Assembly: GCA_041695045.1 (NCBI GenBank)
Contig: JBGFRR010000073.1
Location: 1 to 29,307 of the forward strand
Source: JBGFRR01 sp041695045
GTDB taxonomy: Bacteria > Bacteroidota > Ignavibacteria > UBA10030
Reading direction: 5' to 3'
DNA length: 29,307 nucleotides
Part shown: positions 14,642-22,382 of the stretch, piece after piece
Layout of the letters: each line of letters opens with the position of its first letter
Numbering within the stretch: the first letter of the stretch is position 1
Position numbers and translations under genes: made by a program
The notes under the pieces: generated by a model
Told to the model about the DNA's origin: nothing
Seen by the model: the letters and a program-made list of their open reading frames with translations, nothing else
Database searches by the model: none

Positions 14642-16354
14642 CTACTTCTGAAACTGCTTCATCATCCTCTCAACGTCAGCTTCAGTAAGTCCCGAACCGT
14701 ACACAACTCCTTTTGCGGGTTCTGAAGTTTTCTTGCCGTCTTGGCCGTCGTGGTCGTCCTTTCCCGTGCGACGCATTTCTGAAGAAGTGCTGACATCTGA
14801 CCTCTGACATCTGACCTCTGACCTCTGACCTCTGTCCTGCGTTTTTCCGACCACATTCCCCGCCTTCAACCGTATCCGTTCCTCAATCTCGCGCATCCAC
14901 GAATGCGGCACTTCGGATGGTGCAATGCGGTGTGGAGCCGGCTTTGGGCTCTCGGTTTTCTTGACCATATCGGCGGGAGTGCTGGCGAATTTCTCGGGCA
15001 GATTGATCGGCCTCGTCTCGAACGCGAGCCGTTTGATGTTGATGAGATGCTTGGCGGAAACATTCTCGGAAATGATCGAGCCGCCGAATGTGCCCGGTCC
15101 AAGCGTCATCGAAGGAAGAAGCTCGTTCGTGTACCCGACGGCACCGAGAGCCGCCTGGGTGTTGACGAGAACGCGGAAGGCGGGCTTCTCCAGACCGAAC
15201 TTCAACACGATTTCGGGATCCGTGCAGTGAATGACCATCGTGTGACCGATGCCGCCGAACTCGAGCATCTCAATGCATCGCTCGCAGCCCTCACGATAGC
15301 CGTTGACGGTGAACATTGAGAGCACAGGCGAGAGTTTTTCGCGGGAGAGTGGGTACTCGCGACCCACGGCGGGGAGTTCGGCAATGAGACACGTCGTTTC
15401 GCTCGGTACATCGAACCCGGCTTTTTGGGCGATGAAGCGCGGCGGCTTGCCGACGATATCTGGGTTGATTGCGCCGCGCGGGTCGAACATGGTTGCGCTC
15501 AGACGGGCGGTCTCTTCCGGTGAGCAGAAATACGCTCCCCGTTTCTTGAACTCCTCGATGGCAAGTCGCTTGATCGGCTCATCCACGATCACTCCGGATT
15601 CGGTTGAGCAGAGTACACCCCAGTCGAACATCTTGCCAGAAACGATATCCGCGACAGCTTTCTTTACATTGGCGGTGCGCTCGATAAACGCCGGAACGTT
15701 GCCCGAGCCTACTCCATACGCCGGTTTTCCGGCGCTGTAGGCTGCTCGCACCATCGGGTTTGAGCCGGTCGCCAGAATCACCGTCGTTTTCTTGTGCTTC
15801 ATCAGCTCGTTGGTGCCTTCAGCGGTCGGAATCGACATACAGGCGATGAGCCCCGGAGGTGCGCCGGCGGCTTCGGCAGCCTGCGCAATAATCCGGGTGG
15901 CTTCGAGCGTGCACTGTACCGCTCTTGGGTGAGGACTCGCAACGAATCCGTTGCGACCTTTCACCGAGATGATGACCTTGAACATCACCGTCGAGGTTGG
16001 GTTGGTGGAAGGGATCAATGCTGCGACGACGCCCATCGGTTCGGCAATCTCGATGATCTTCTTCTCCTTGTCATCGTTTACGACGCCGACAGTCTTCAGG
16101 TCCTTAATCGATTCCCAGACGCGCTTCGTGGCAAACTCGTTCTTCTGTTTCTTGTCCTCCGGTTTGCCGAAACCGGTCTCCTCGTGCGCCATTCTGCCTA
16201 ATTTTTCCGCCGCTGCAAATCCCGCATCCACCATCGTCTTTACGACTTTATCGACCTGTTCCTGAGAAGCTTTGCGGAAGGCGAGCTGTGCTTCCTTGGC
16301 GCGCTCGACGAGGTCGCGCGCTTCCTGAATGGATTGAAGGTCTTTATCCGGCAT
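14642..16354 (-). CDS. CoA-acylating aldehyde dehydrogenase (EutE/AdhE N-domain type)
   Basis: A 570-aa aldehyde dehydrogenase of the CoA-acylating subfamily, interconverting an aldehyde and its acyl-CoA with NAD(H); acetaldehyde is the likely substrate but this is not proven. Seen: EPMGVVAALIPSTNPTSTVM, the coenzyme region KTTVILATGSNPMVRAAYSA, GVGSGNVPAFIE, and the catalytic cysteine in WGVLCSTESGVIVDEP. The start at ATG 16354 has a GAGGAATT Shine-Dalgarno. The catalytic region ends near residue 480. It is followed by a linker, then an in-frame 7-bp repeat array (14791-14839, giving RGQRSEVRCQRSDV), then a short predicted amphipathic helix SGLTEADVERMMKQFQ. Such tails resemble encapsulation peptides of microcompartment enzymes, but no shell genes are in the window. 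Confidence 0.9.
   Translation of the reverse strand: MPDKDLQSIQEARDLVERAKEAQLAFRKASQEQVDKVVKTMVDAGFAAAEKLGRMAHEETGFGKPEDKKQKNEFATKRVWESIKDLKTVGVVNDDKEKKIIEIAEPMGVVAALIPSTNPTSTVMFKVIISVKGRNGFVASPHPRAVQCTLEATRIIAQAAEAAGAPPGLIACMSIPTAEGTNELMKHKKTTVILATGSNPMVRAAYSAGKPAYGVGSGNVPAFIERTANVKKAVADIVSGKMFDWGVLCSTESGVIVDEPIKRLAIEEFKKRGAYFCSPEETARLSATMFDPRGAINPDIVGKPPRFIAQKAGFDVPSETTCLIAELPAVGREYPLSREKLSPVLSMFTVNGYREGCERCIEMLEFGGIGHTMVIHCTDPEIVLKFGLEKPAFRVLVNTQAALGAVGYTNELLPSMTLGPGTFGGSIISENVSAKHLINIKRLAFETRPINLPEKFASTPADMVKKTESPKPAPHRIAPSEVPHSWMREIEERIRLKAGNVVGKTQDRGQRSEVRCQRSDVSTSSEMRRTGKDDHDGQDGKKTSEPAKGVVYGSGLTEADVERMMKQFQK
14791..14839 (-). repeat. Seven-unit 7-bp tandem repeat inside the aldehyde dehydrogenase gene
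   Basis: On the plus strand: TGACATC, TGACCTC, TGACATC, TGACCTC three times, then TGTCCTG, exactly seven heptamers. It is translated on the minus strand as a basic/polar linker. It belongs to the same family as the arrays at 9150-9178 and 19356-19390. Confidence 0.85.
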
Positions 16355-16416
16355 GAATTCCTCGTTTTCTTTGAAGCAAATGTAAGCTAAATTCCTTCCA
16401 CTGTCAACGCGCACAC

Positions 16417-16875
16417 ATGAAACGTAAACTCGACTGGCGACTGCGCTCGCTCGGCTGCGACCTCCTCTTCTTGCCGCTTTTGGAAACAGAGCGAGGAGTG
16501 ATGAGAGTGGATAGGAAGCGGGGAAAAGAATCGGTGATGGACTATCGAGTGGTGGAGCAGTTCAAAGGCTACGCGTTGGTTGAGCTCAAGCCACAGACCG
16601 GCAGGCAGCACCAGATCCGCGTGCATTTGCAAGCACTGGGAACGCCGATCATGGGCGACCCACTGTATGGTGATGGGAAGGGCTTTTATTTATCGACCAT
16701 TAAGCCCGGATACAGGAGTGATAGTGAAGAAAAGCCGTTGTTGAACAGGACGGCGCTTCACGCGGTGAGCCTGAGCATCGATCACCCGACAACGAGTGAA
16801 CAGATAACATTGAGCTCGCCGCTGCCGAAGGATATGAGTTCAGTGTTGAAGTATTTGAGGAAGTTTCGGAAGTGA
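16417..16875 (+). CDS. RluA-family pseudouridine synthase, N-terminally truncated
   Basis: A 152-aa protein matching the C-terminal half of RluA-type RNA pseudouridine synthases: KPQTGRQHQIRVHLQALGTP, IMGDPLYGDGKGFYLSTIKP, LLNRTALHAVSLSIDHP and SSPLPKDMSSVLKYLRKF. Family members exceed 220 aa and carry the catalytic aspartate in a GRLDxxTSG-like motif N-terminal to this part; that motif is absent, and the gene begins only 62 bp from the divergent aldehyde dehydrogenase start. No Shine-Dalgarno is present. It is therefore probably a decayed remnant, catalytically dead unless a non-canonical start or partner exists. Confidence 0.75.
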   Translation: MKRKLDWRLRSLGCDLLFLPLLETERGVMRVDRKRGKESVMDYRVVEQFKGYALVELKPQTGRQHQIRVHLQALGTPIMGDPLYGDGKGFYLSTIKPGYRSDSEEKPLLNRTALHAVSLSIDHPTTSEQITLSSPLPKDMSSVLKYLRKFRK

Positions 16876-16918
16876 GACGCGTGTCTATCGCTGTGTTGTT
16901 CTCCGTGTTGCGAAGGAG

Positions 16919-16980
16919 CCTGCCTGCAGGCAGGTTGCACTCCTGAGCAGGCGGGTTCGGGAGTGTAACTCCCTCACAAC
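16919..16980. repeat. Palindrome plus GTTCGGGAGT-type hairpin between convergent genes
   Basis: It contains a perfect 16-bp palindrome CCTGCCTGCAGGCAGG (16919-16934) and one copy of a 26-bp repeat (16955-16980) with an internal GGGAGT/ACTCCC-like stem. The 26-bp repeat recurs at 18104-18129 and, inverted, at 27497-27522. Lying between the RluA-like and ruvB stops, it may terminate both. Confidence 0.7.
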
Positions 16981-17000
16981 CAAAAGTAACCACCCGTGCC

Positions 17001-18038
17001 TCACAGCAATCGCTCTTGCGCGCCGGACTTTTTCTGGATGTCGAAGTGTTTGTAGGCGAGCGCGGTTGCTTCACGTCCCCGCGGCGTTCGCTGAAGGAAT
17101 CCTTCCTGAATCAAGTACGGCTCGTACACTTCCTCAATCGTTCCGGCTTCTTCTCCCACAGCTACCGCAAGCGTATTCAATCCCACCGGACCGCCGTTGT
17201 ACTTCTCGATGATCGTCCGCAGAATCCGCTTGTCCATCTCATCGAGTCCGTGGCTGTCGACTTCCAGCGCCTTCAATGCAAAGTCGGCTACCTCCTGTGT
17301 AATGACGCCGCGGTGCTGTTCTAATCGGGCGTCGGCCTGGGCGAAATCACGGCAGCGTTTAAGCAGGCGGTTGGCAATGCGAGGCGTGCCGCGCGACCGC
17401 TTGGCGAGTTCTGCCACTGCCGGCTTCTCGATGTTGATGTTGAGAATCTGTGCGGAACGACGGATGATCTTCTGGAGCTGGTCGCTTGAGTAATAGTCGA
17501 GTCGGTTGGTGATGCCGAAACGCGATCGCAGCGGCGAGCTGAGCAATCCCGCTCTTGTCGTCGCCCCAACCAGTGTGAAAGGCTTGAGTCCAAGCTGAAT
17601 CGTCCGCGCGCCCGGCCCGCTGTCGATGACGATGTCGACGCGGAAATCCTCCATTGCCGAGTACAGATACTCCTCCAACTTTGCCTGCACGCGGTGGATT
17701 TCGTCGATGAAGAGCACCTCGCCGAACTCCATCGACGTCAAAATCCCCGCCAGATCACCCGGTTTTTCCAACGCAGGTCCGGAGGTCATTTTGATCCCTG
17801 TGCTCATTTCAGTGGCGATGATGTGGGCAAGCGTCGTTTTTCCTAAGCCGGGAGGACCGGTGAGGAGGACGTGGTCGAGCGATTCCCCGCGTTGTTTTGC
17901 TGCGGCGATGAAGACGTGCAGGTTGTCGACAATTTTTTCCTGCCCGACGAAATCGTGGAACGAAGAGGGGCGGAGAGTTTGGTCAAGCTCAATCTCGTTT
18001 TCGAATTTCTCCGGTGCGGTGAGGTCGGATTTGCGCAT
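17001..18038 (-). CDS. ruvB: Holliday junction branch-migration ATPase RuvB
   Basis: Hexameric AAA+ motor that, with RuvA, drives branch migration of Holliday junctions. The length of 345 aa is normal. Seen: LRPSSFHDFVGQEKIVDNL, Walker A GPPGLGKTTL (61-70), Walker B VLFIDEIHR (about 108-116), sensor TLVGATTRAGLL, arginine-finger region LRSRFGI, and the C-terminal winged helix with RTIIEKYNGGPVGLNTLA and EPYLIQEGFLQRTPRGR. It is downstream of ruvC-ruvA on the same strand, separated by 144 bp containing repeat hairpins, so it may be co-transcribed or separately promoted. Confidence 0.99.
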   Translation of the reverse strand: MRKSDLTAPEKFENEIELDQTLRPSSFHDFVGQEKIVDNLHVFIAAAKQRGESLDHVLLTGPPGLGKTTLAHIIATEMSTGIKMTSGPALEKPGDLAGILTSMEFGEVLFIDEIHRVQAKLEEYLYSAMEDFRVDIVIDSGPGARTIQLGLKPFTLVGATTRAGLLSSPLRSRFGITNRLDYYSSDQLQKIIRRSAQILNINIEKPAVAELAKRSRGTPRIANRLLKRCRDFAQADARLEQHRGVITQEVADFALKALEVDSHGLDEMDKRILRTIIEKYNGGPVGLNTLAVAVGEEAGTIEEVYEPYLIQEGFLQRTPRGREATALAYKHFDIQKKSGAQERLL

Positions 18039-18103
18039 ACGGCACTAAAGTAGGAAGAAGAGGAGAGAGATTCAATCGGGAAGGGCTCTATTTTTGCTGG
18101 GGA

Positions 18104-18152
18104 GTTCGGGAGTTTAACTCCCTCACAACTTTTTGGTTTAACTCCCTCACAG
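18104..18152. repeat. GTTCGGGAGT-type hairpin repeat between ruvA and ruvB
   Basis: One full 26-bp unit (18104-18129) differs from 16955-16980 by a single base. A partial second unit (about 18135-18152, GGTTTAACTCCCTCACAGCC) follows. The core GGAGTTTAACTCC is a self-complementary hairpin. The 144-bp ruvA-ruvB gap otherwise holds no gene. Confidence 0.75.
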
Positions 18153-18182
18153 CCGAACGTGGATTTTTGAGACCGCTTTCCT

Positions 18183-18788
18183 CTACGCGCTGCTCATTTG
18201 TCGTAGCGCGCGGCGGATGAGCTCTTCGAGGGAAAGTGATTGCCCCTTTGTTTCGTTCAATACGCCACGGAGGGCTTTCTCCGCTGTGGCTCGACTGAAG
18301 CCGAGCGAGTTGAGAGCAAGGAGAGCTTGATTGCGCACCTCCTCTTGCTGCGCTGATGGCAGAGGCGAGGCCGCGACGGAAGGGAGCTTCGCGACCTTGT
18401 CCCGCAGCTCAACGATGAGACGCTCGGCAGTCTTACGGCCGACGTTGGGAAGGGAAGTGAGGGCGGCGATGTTTTCGTGGGCGATGTAGTGGATGAGGTT
18501 GGTGACGGTGACGCCCGAAAGAATCCCCTGCGCCGTTCGTGGGCCAATGCCGTTGATCGAGATGAGTAGTTTGAACAGCTCGCGCTCTTCCATCGTTGCG
18601 AAACCGAACAGCTGCATCGCATCTTCTCTGACGACGAGATACGTATAGAGCACGACCCGCTCTTCCACATTCCCTAACTTCTCGAACGTCGAGATGGGAA
18701 CGCTCACGGCATAGCCGACGCCGTTGACGTCGATAAGCACCTCGGTTGGTGTTTTTGCTTTGAGGATTCCTGTCAGCGTTGCGATCAT
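18183..18788 (-). CDS. ruvA: Holliday junction DNA-binding protein RuvA
   Basis: A 201-aa tetrameric RuvA: N-terminal OB domain (MIATLTGILKAKTPTEVLID, then VNGVGYAVSVP), tandem helix-hairpin-helix domain (LISINGIGPRTAQGILSG and LTSLPNVGRKTAERLIVELR), and a C-terminal three-helix domain that contacts RuvB (QALLALNSLGFSRATAEKAL). ATG 18788 overlaps the ruvC stop by ATGA, marking translational coupling; a longer frame upstream overlaps ruvC and is not used. Confidence 0.98.
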   Translation of the reverse strand: MIATLTGILKAKTPTEVLIDVNGVGYAVSVPISTFEKLGNVEERVVLYTYLVVREDAMQLFGFATMEERELFKLLISINGIGPRTAQGILSGVTVTNLIHYIAHENIAALTSLPNVGRKTAERLIVELRDKVAKLPSVAASPLPSAQQEEVRNQALLALNSLGFSRATAEKALRGVLNETKGQSLSLEELIRRALRQMSSA

Positions 18789-19348
18789 CGTCGTACGATT
18801 CGTTGGGGAGTGTCGCGAACAAATTGCTCCCATGAGGATATGGCTTTCTGTCCGCCTGGCTTGGTCTTTGCAACCCGTCCGCTGTGCCGTTGGAGATGAC
18901 AGAGTGCGACCGCCAATGCGTCGGTGGCATCGTAGAACTTGTGTGTCCGCCGTAGTCGCAGGATCGATTTCACCATGTACTGCACCTGTTCTTTCGATGC
19001 TGCGCCGTTCCCGACTACAGCGCGCTTGACCTCGCGCGGCGAATACTCGGTGGTGGGAAGCTCATGGTTTACCGCCGCGAGGATCGAGACTCCGCGTGCA
19101 TGGCCAATCTTCAGTGCCGACTGCGCATTCCTGCCGTAGAACGCCGTTTCGATGGCGAACTCATCCGGGTGGTGCTTGTCGATCACCTCACAGAGCCTGT
19201 CATAGATGGCTTTGAGTCGGAGCGGCATGGAGCGGTCGCTGCGGTTCTTCACGACGTCGTACTCCAACACACGGTACTTCCCGTAGCGGCGCTCAATCAC
19301 TCCGTAGCCGGTAATCAACGTGCCGGGGTCAACGCCGAGAATGATCAT
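18785..19348 (-). CDS. ruvC: Crossover junction endodeoxyribonuclease RuvC
   Basis: A 187-aa Holliday-junction resolvase of the RNase H fold. Catalytic acidic residues are visible in IILGVDPGTLITGYGVI (Asp7), FAIETAFYGRNAQSALKIGH (Glu), and YDATDALAVALCH (two Asp). It begins the ruvC-ruvA pair and precedes ruvB; recJ is encoded just upstream. The ATG at 19348 is followed upstream by repeat-rich DNA rather than an obvious Shine-Dalgarno. Confidence 0.98.
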   Translation of the reverse strand: MIILGVDPGTLITGYGVIERRYGKYRVLEYDVVKNRSDRSMPLRLKAIYDRLCEVIDKHHPDEFAIETAFYGRNAQSALKIGHARGVSILAAVNHELPTTEYSPREVKRAVVGNGAASKEQVQYMVKSILRLRRTHKFYDATDALAVALCHLQRHSGRVAKTKPGGQKAISSWEQFVRDTPQRIVRR

Positions 19349-19355
19349 GGGAAGC

Positions 19356-19421
19356 AGAAGTCAGAAATCAGAAGTCAGTAATCAGATGTCGAGTATCGTT
19401 CCCACGCGGAGCGTGGGAACG
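19356..19421. repeat. 7-bp tandem array plus 11-bp perfect hairpin
   Basis: 19356-19390 is five heptamers (AGAAGTC, AGAAATC, AGAAGTC, AGTAATC, AGATGTC). 19397-19421 is a perfect stem CGTTCCCACGC / GCGTGGGAACG with a 3-nt loop, a REP-like hairpin. Both lie in the recJ-ruvC gap. Confidence 0.8.
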
Positions 19422-19451
19422 AGTCAATAAATCTCACCCAATTCAGTTGAT

Positions 19452-19495
19452 ACTCACCAACTCACCACTCACCAATCCACCACTCACTACTTCAC
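19452..19495. repeat. ACTCACC-type tandem repeat at the recJ stop
   Basis: Degenerate 7-8-bp units (ACTCACC, AACTCACC, ACTCACC, AATCCACC, ACTCACT) run into the last codons of recJ. It is a further short-unit tandem family, distinct in sequence from the TCAGAAG type. Confidence 0.6.
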
Positions 19496-21256
19496 ATCCT
19501 TCACCTTCAGCTGCGGGATCGTTTCTCCCGCATACTCTCCTTCGTCGACGGAGAAAGCGATGTCCACCTCCTTCCGTCCCTCATTCAATCGGGCGATGAG
19601 GTCGCCGAGGTTGAAGCCGATCGCGTCGAAGACGCGCCCGTTTTTCCGCACCTTGAAGCGGAGATGTCCGCCTTTGGCGGACTGCCCGACGATGCGCGGT
19701 TGGCCGTAGAGCTCCACGCCCAGCGCTGCAAAGACCGGACGCATGTTGCCGGGACCGTAGGGAGCAAATTGATTGAGCACACGAAGAAACTTCGGCGTGA
19801 ACTCTGCAAGGTCGATCACTGCTTCGATGTTGATGCGTGGCGTGAGCAGCTCTTCCGTCAGCAGATCTTTGGCGATCTCGTTGAACGCTTCTTTGAATTC
19901 ATTGATCCGTTCAACCTCCACCGAAAGCCCCGCCGCGTACTTGTGTCCACCGAACTGCAGCAGTTTGTCCTCGCATCGCTTGAGCGCCTGGTAGATGTCG
20001 AAGCCTGCCACGCTGCGCGCCGAGCCTTTGGCTACCCCTTCCACCGTCGTCAGCATAATGGTGGGACGATAGTAGCGGTCCACCAACCGCGAGGCGACGA
20101 TGCCGATAATGCCGGGGTGCCAGCTTTCTTGATGAAGCACGATGGCGCTGTCGGTGTCGAGGTCGAGATACTTCTCAACAATTTCTTGTGCTTCGAGGAA
20201 TGCATCCTCGTCGAGTTTGCGGCGCGTGCGGTTGTCTTCCTCGAACACGTGTGCGAGGGACATCGCTTCCTCAAACGATGGACAGGTGAGGAGTTCCACT
20301 GCCCGCAGCGCGCTCCCCATGCGTCCCACGGCGTTAATGCGCGGAGCAATCACGAACACAATCTGTCCTGTTGAAAGCCGGCCGGTTGTGAGACCAGCGG
20401 TTTCAATCAACGCGCGAATGCCGGGCCGCGGTGTGGAGTTCATCAGATCGAGACCGAGTTTGACGAGCGTACGATTCTCGCCCGTCAGCTCGACGATATC
20501 CGCTGTGGTTGCAAGGGTAACGAGGTCGAGATACGAGGCTAACACAACATCGGGGTCGCCTTTGAGTGCATGCTGCACTTCGTCCTGTGTCGTGAGCGCC
20601 TGAACGAGCTTGAACGCCACACCGCATCCCGAGAGATGTTTGAAGGGATATGAGCAGCCGGGCTTGATGGGGTCGAGCACGGCAACCGCCTGCGGAAGCG
20701 ATCCGCCCGCTTCATGGTGGTCGCAGATGATGAAGTCGATGTCGAGCGAGCGCGCATACTCAACCTGTTGCACAGCCGTAATACCGCAATCGACGCTGAT
20801 GATGAGGGAAACGCCCTGTTGATGTGCGTGTTCGATTGCCGCAGACGAGACGCCGTAGCCTTCTTTGATGCGGTCGGGTATGTAATACGAAACATTGGCG
20901 CCGATGTTGGAGAGAAAAGAAAAGAGGAGCGCCGTGCCGTTGGTGCCGTCCACATCGTAGTCCCCGTAAACGAGAATCTGTTCGTTGTTCCGGAGTGCCG
21001 AGAGCGTGCGGTTGACGGCGGTCTCCATGCCGTTCATCATGAAGGGGTCGTGGAGATGGTCGAGCGAAGGACGGAAGAACTGCCGCGCTTGTTCGAACGT
21101 ATCGATGCCGCGGTTGATGAGCAGCTCGGCGAGGATGGGGGAGATGGTGAGTTCGTCGGCGAGCGCTTTGATCATCCCGCCGCCATCAGCGCGTGCAGCA
21201 GCATCATCGCGTTGCTCAGGAAAGACCCAGCGGTACTTGCGGACGGGTTTGAACAA
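19487..21256 (-). CDS. recJ: Single-strand-specific 5'-3' exonuclease RecJ
   Basis: A 589-aa DHH-family exonuclease acting in recombination and mismatch/base-excision repair. Metal-binding motifs: GDYDVDGTNG (Asp99/101/103), ISVDCGITA (Asp156), ICDHHEAGG (DHH at 179-181). The DHHA1 motif near the centre (LLQFGGHKYAAGLSVE) and the C-terminal OB part (LRVLNQFAPYGPGNMRPVFA) are also present. The start is TTG at 21256, with GGGAGGT just upstream as a Shine-Dalgarno although the spacing is short. It follows rnpB by 51 bp. Confidence 0.97.
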   Translation of the reverse strand: MFKPVRKYRWVFPEQRDDAAARADGGGMIKALADELTISPILAELLINRGIDTFEQARQFFRPSLDHLHDPFMMNGMETAVNRTLSALRNNEQILVYGDYDVDGTNGTALLFSFLSNIGANVSYYIPDRIKEGYGVSSAAIEHAHQQGVSLIISVDCGITAVQQVEYARSLDIDFIICDHHEAGGSLPQAVAVLDPIKPGCSYPFKHLSGCGVAFKLVQALTTQDEVQHALKGDPDVVLASYLDLVTLATTADIVELTGENRTLVKLGLDLMNSTPRPGIRALIETAGLTTGRLSTGQIVFVIAPRINAVGRMGSALRAVELLTCPSFEEAMSLAHVFEEDNRTRRKLDEDAFLEAQEIVEKYLDLDTDSAIVLHQESWHPGIIGIVASRLVDRYYRPTIMLTTVEGVAKGSARSVAGFDIYQALKRCEDKLLQFGGHKYAAGLSVEVERINEFKEAFNEIAKDLLTEELLTPRINIEAVIDLAEFTPKFLRVLNQFAPYGPGNMRPVFAALGVELYGQPRIVGQSAKGGHLRFKVRKNGRVFDAIGFNLGDLIARLNEGRKEVDIAFSVDEGEYAGETIPQLKVKDVK

Positions 21257-21307
21257 CCGACCTCCCCAGCAGAGCGTTGTGTGGTGAGTGACAAAGGAAT
21301 ATTCGAT

Positions 21308-21762
21308 GGAGTTCGGTCGATAAGCCGAATTCTGTCTATTCCCGTCCCGACAAAGGCGGGACAGGAAGAGGCAGTCATTTCTCTCAGCGACCTACCCATC
21401 CCGTCTCCGCCGAAAGCGGACTTGAGCGAGCAACTCTCGTTCCCGTCTCGACGAGTCGAAACGGGAAAACGGGACCTACATGGTCTTGCACCGGATGGGG
21501 TTTATCGTGCCCCCGACTCTTACGAGTTGGGGCGGTGGTCTCTTACACCACCGTTTCACCCTTGTCCCGTCTCAACGAGTTGAGACGGGACGGTTTGTTT
21601 TCTGTGACACTGTCCGTTCCGGCGGGATGTGGCCCGCCAGACCCTCACTTACGCTTTCCCGACGGGTCGAGAAAACCTTGTGAGGCATCCTGCTCTGCGG
21701 TGTTCGGACTTTCCTCCCCGATGAGCCGATGGCTCACCGGGACGACTGCCTGACCGAACTCC
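21308..21762 (-). ncRNA. rnpB: RNase P RNA, bacterial type A
   Basis: Catalytic RNA that matures tRNA 5' ends. P1 is formed by 11 perfect pairs between the 5' end (GGAGTTCGGTC, from 21762) and the 3' end (GACCGAACTCC, at 21308). Universally conserved pieces read on the minus strand are GAGGAAAGTCCGAACACC (P4 5' side region), AAGGGTGAAACGGTGGTGTA with AAGAGACCACCG, GGCACGATAAACCCCATCCG and ACAGAATTCGGCTTATCGAC. The order matches type A. Three peripheral helices look built from repeat-like hairpins: P12 (21565-21590), the P16/P17 region (21441-21466) and a P19 (about 21344-21362). The boundaries are set by P1 and may be off by a few bases. Confidence 0.97.
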
Positions 21763-21806
21763 AGTGAATCCTTCTCTTAATGTAACAACTCAGTGGAAAA
21801 TAAAAA

Positions 21807-21833
21807 CCACAGATTACACTGATTTTCACAGAT
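21807..21833 (-). repeat. About 10-bp tandem repeat, copy 3 (upstream of rnpB)
   Basis: Read on the minus strand: ATCTGTGAAA, ATCAGTGTA, ATCTGTGG, the same family as at 8202-8239 and 9254-9292. It sits about 45 bp before the RNase P RNA 5' end on that strand. No gene is seen in the remaining 173-bp gap to rnhA. Confidence 0.7.
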
Positions 21834-21935
21834 TTAATTTCTTAGAATTCATTTGTGAAATCCCTGTCTGTCGCCTGCCGAATAGATACTGTTTTCCGAT
21901 ACGAAACGATCGATCACGAATTACCTCTGCGATCG

Positions 21936-22382
21936 TCAGATCGCATCCTCGTTTGCGGCCACTCTTCTTTTGTCGAGACGAATGCGTGTTTCGATGGCCT
22001 TGTTTGCCAGGGCGTCGGCTTTGCGATTCTTGTTGCGAGTCACATGAACAATAGAGAAGGTGAAGGGCGCCGTTCGCAGTAGTTCCTGCACACGCTGGTA
22101 ATATCGCTTCAAAGTCGGTTCTTTCACCTTGTAGCTGCCCTTGAGCTGTCGCACCATTAATTCACTGTCGGAATGGACGACGAGCTTCGTGCAGTTCATC
22201 TTCGTTGCACGCTCGAGACACTGTATGAGGGCTGTATATTCCGCAGCGTTGTTCGTTGCCCTACCGATATAACCGCAGATTTCATGCAGAGTGTTCCCCT
22301 GCTCGTCGTTCAAGACCACGCCGATGCCGCTCTCGCCCGGGTTTCCGCGTGAGGCTCCATCGGTAAACGCATGGATGGTCAT
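21936..22382 (-). CDS. Ribonuclease HI family protein
   Basis: A 148-aa RNase H fold enzyme that cleaves RNA in RNA-DNA hybrids. Catalytic acidic residues are present: Asp8 (IHAFTDGASRGNPGESGIG), Glu48 (ATNNAAEYTALIQCLERA), Asp72 (LVVHSDSELMVRQLKG) and Asp123 (VTRNKNRKADALANKA). The short form resembles the bacterial/plant RnhA-like group rather than E. coli RnhA. ATG 22382 overlaps the stop of the zinc-ribbon gene (ATGA), implying coupling; the longer frame is inside that gene. Confidence 0.93.
   Translation of the reverse strand: MTIHAFTDGASRGNPGESGIGVVLNDEQGNTLHEICGYIGRATNNAAEYTALIQCLERATKMNCTKLVVHSDSELMVRQLKGSYKVKEPTLKRYYQRVQELLRTAPFTFSIVHVTRNKNRKADALANKAIETRIRLDKRRVAANEDAI

Noticed and set aside
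14447..14651. CT-rich intergenic stretch as a possible CRISPR array or coding ORF on the plus strand.
   Set aside because: Units are about 7 bp and degenerate with no spacers, and the translation is low complexity. It is a short tandem repeat region, not CRISPR.
16919..16934. 16-bp perfect palindrome as a regulator operator.
   Set aside because: It lies between two convergent gene ends with no start codon nearby, so an operator role is unlikely; it is noted only as part of the repeat region.
19397..19421. Perfect hairpin after recJ considered as an intrinsic terminator.
   Set aside because: No T-run follows on either strand and it lies between co-directional genes; its form fits a REP-like dispersed hairpin better.
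20714..21583. 289-codon plus-strand frame spanning the recJ start and RNase P RNA.
   Set aside because: It is antisense to recJ and crosses the clearly identified rnpB, and no protein family features are present.
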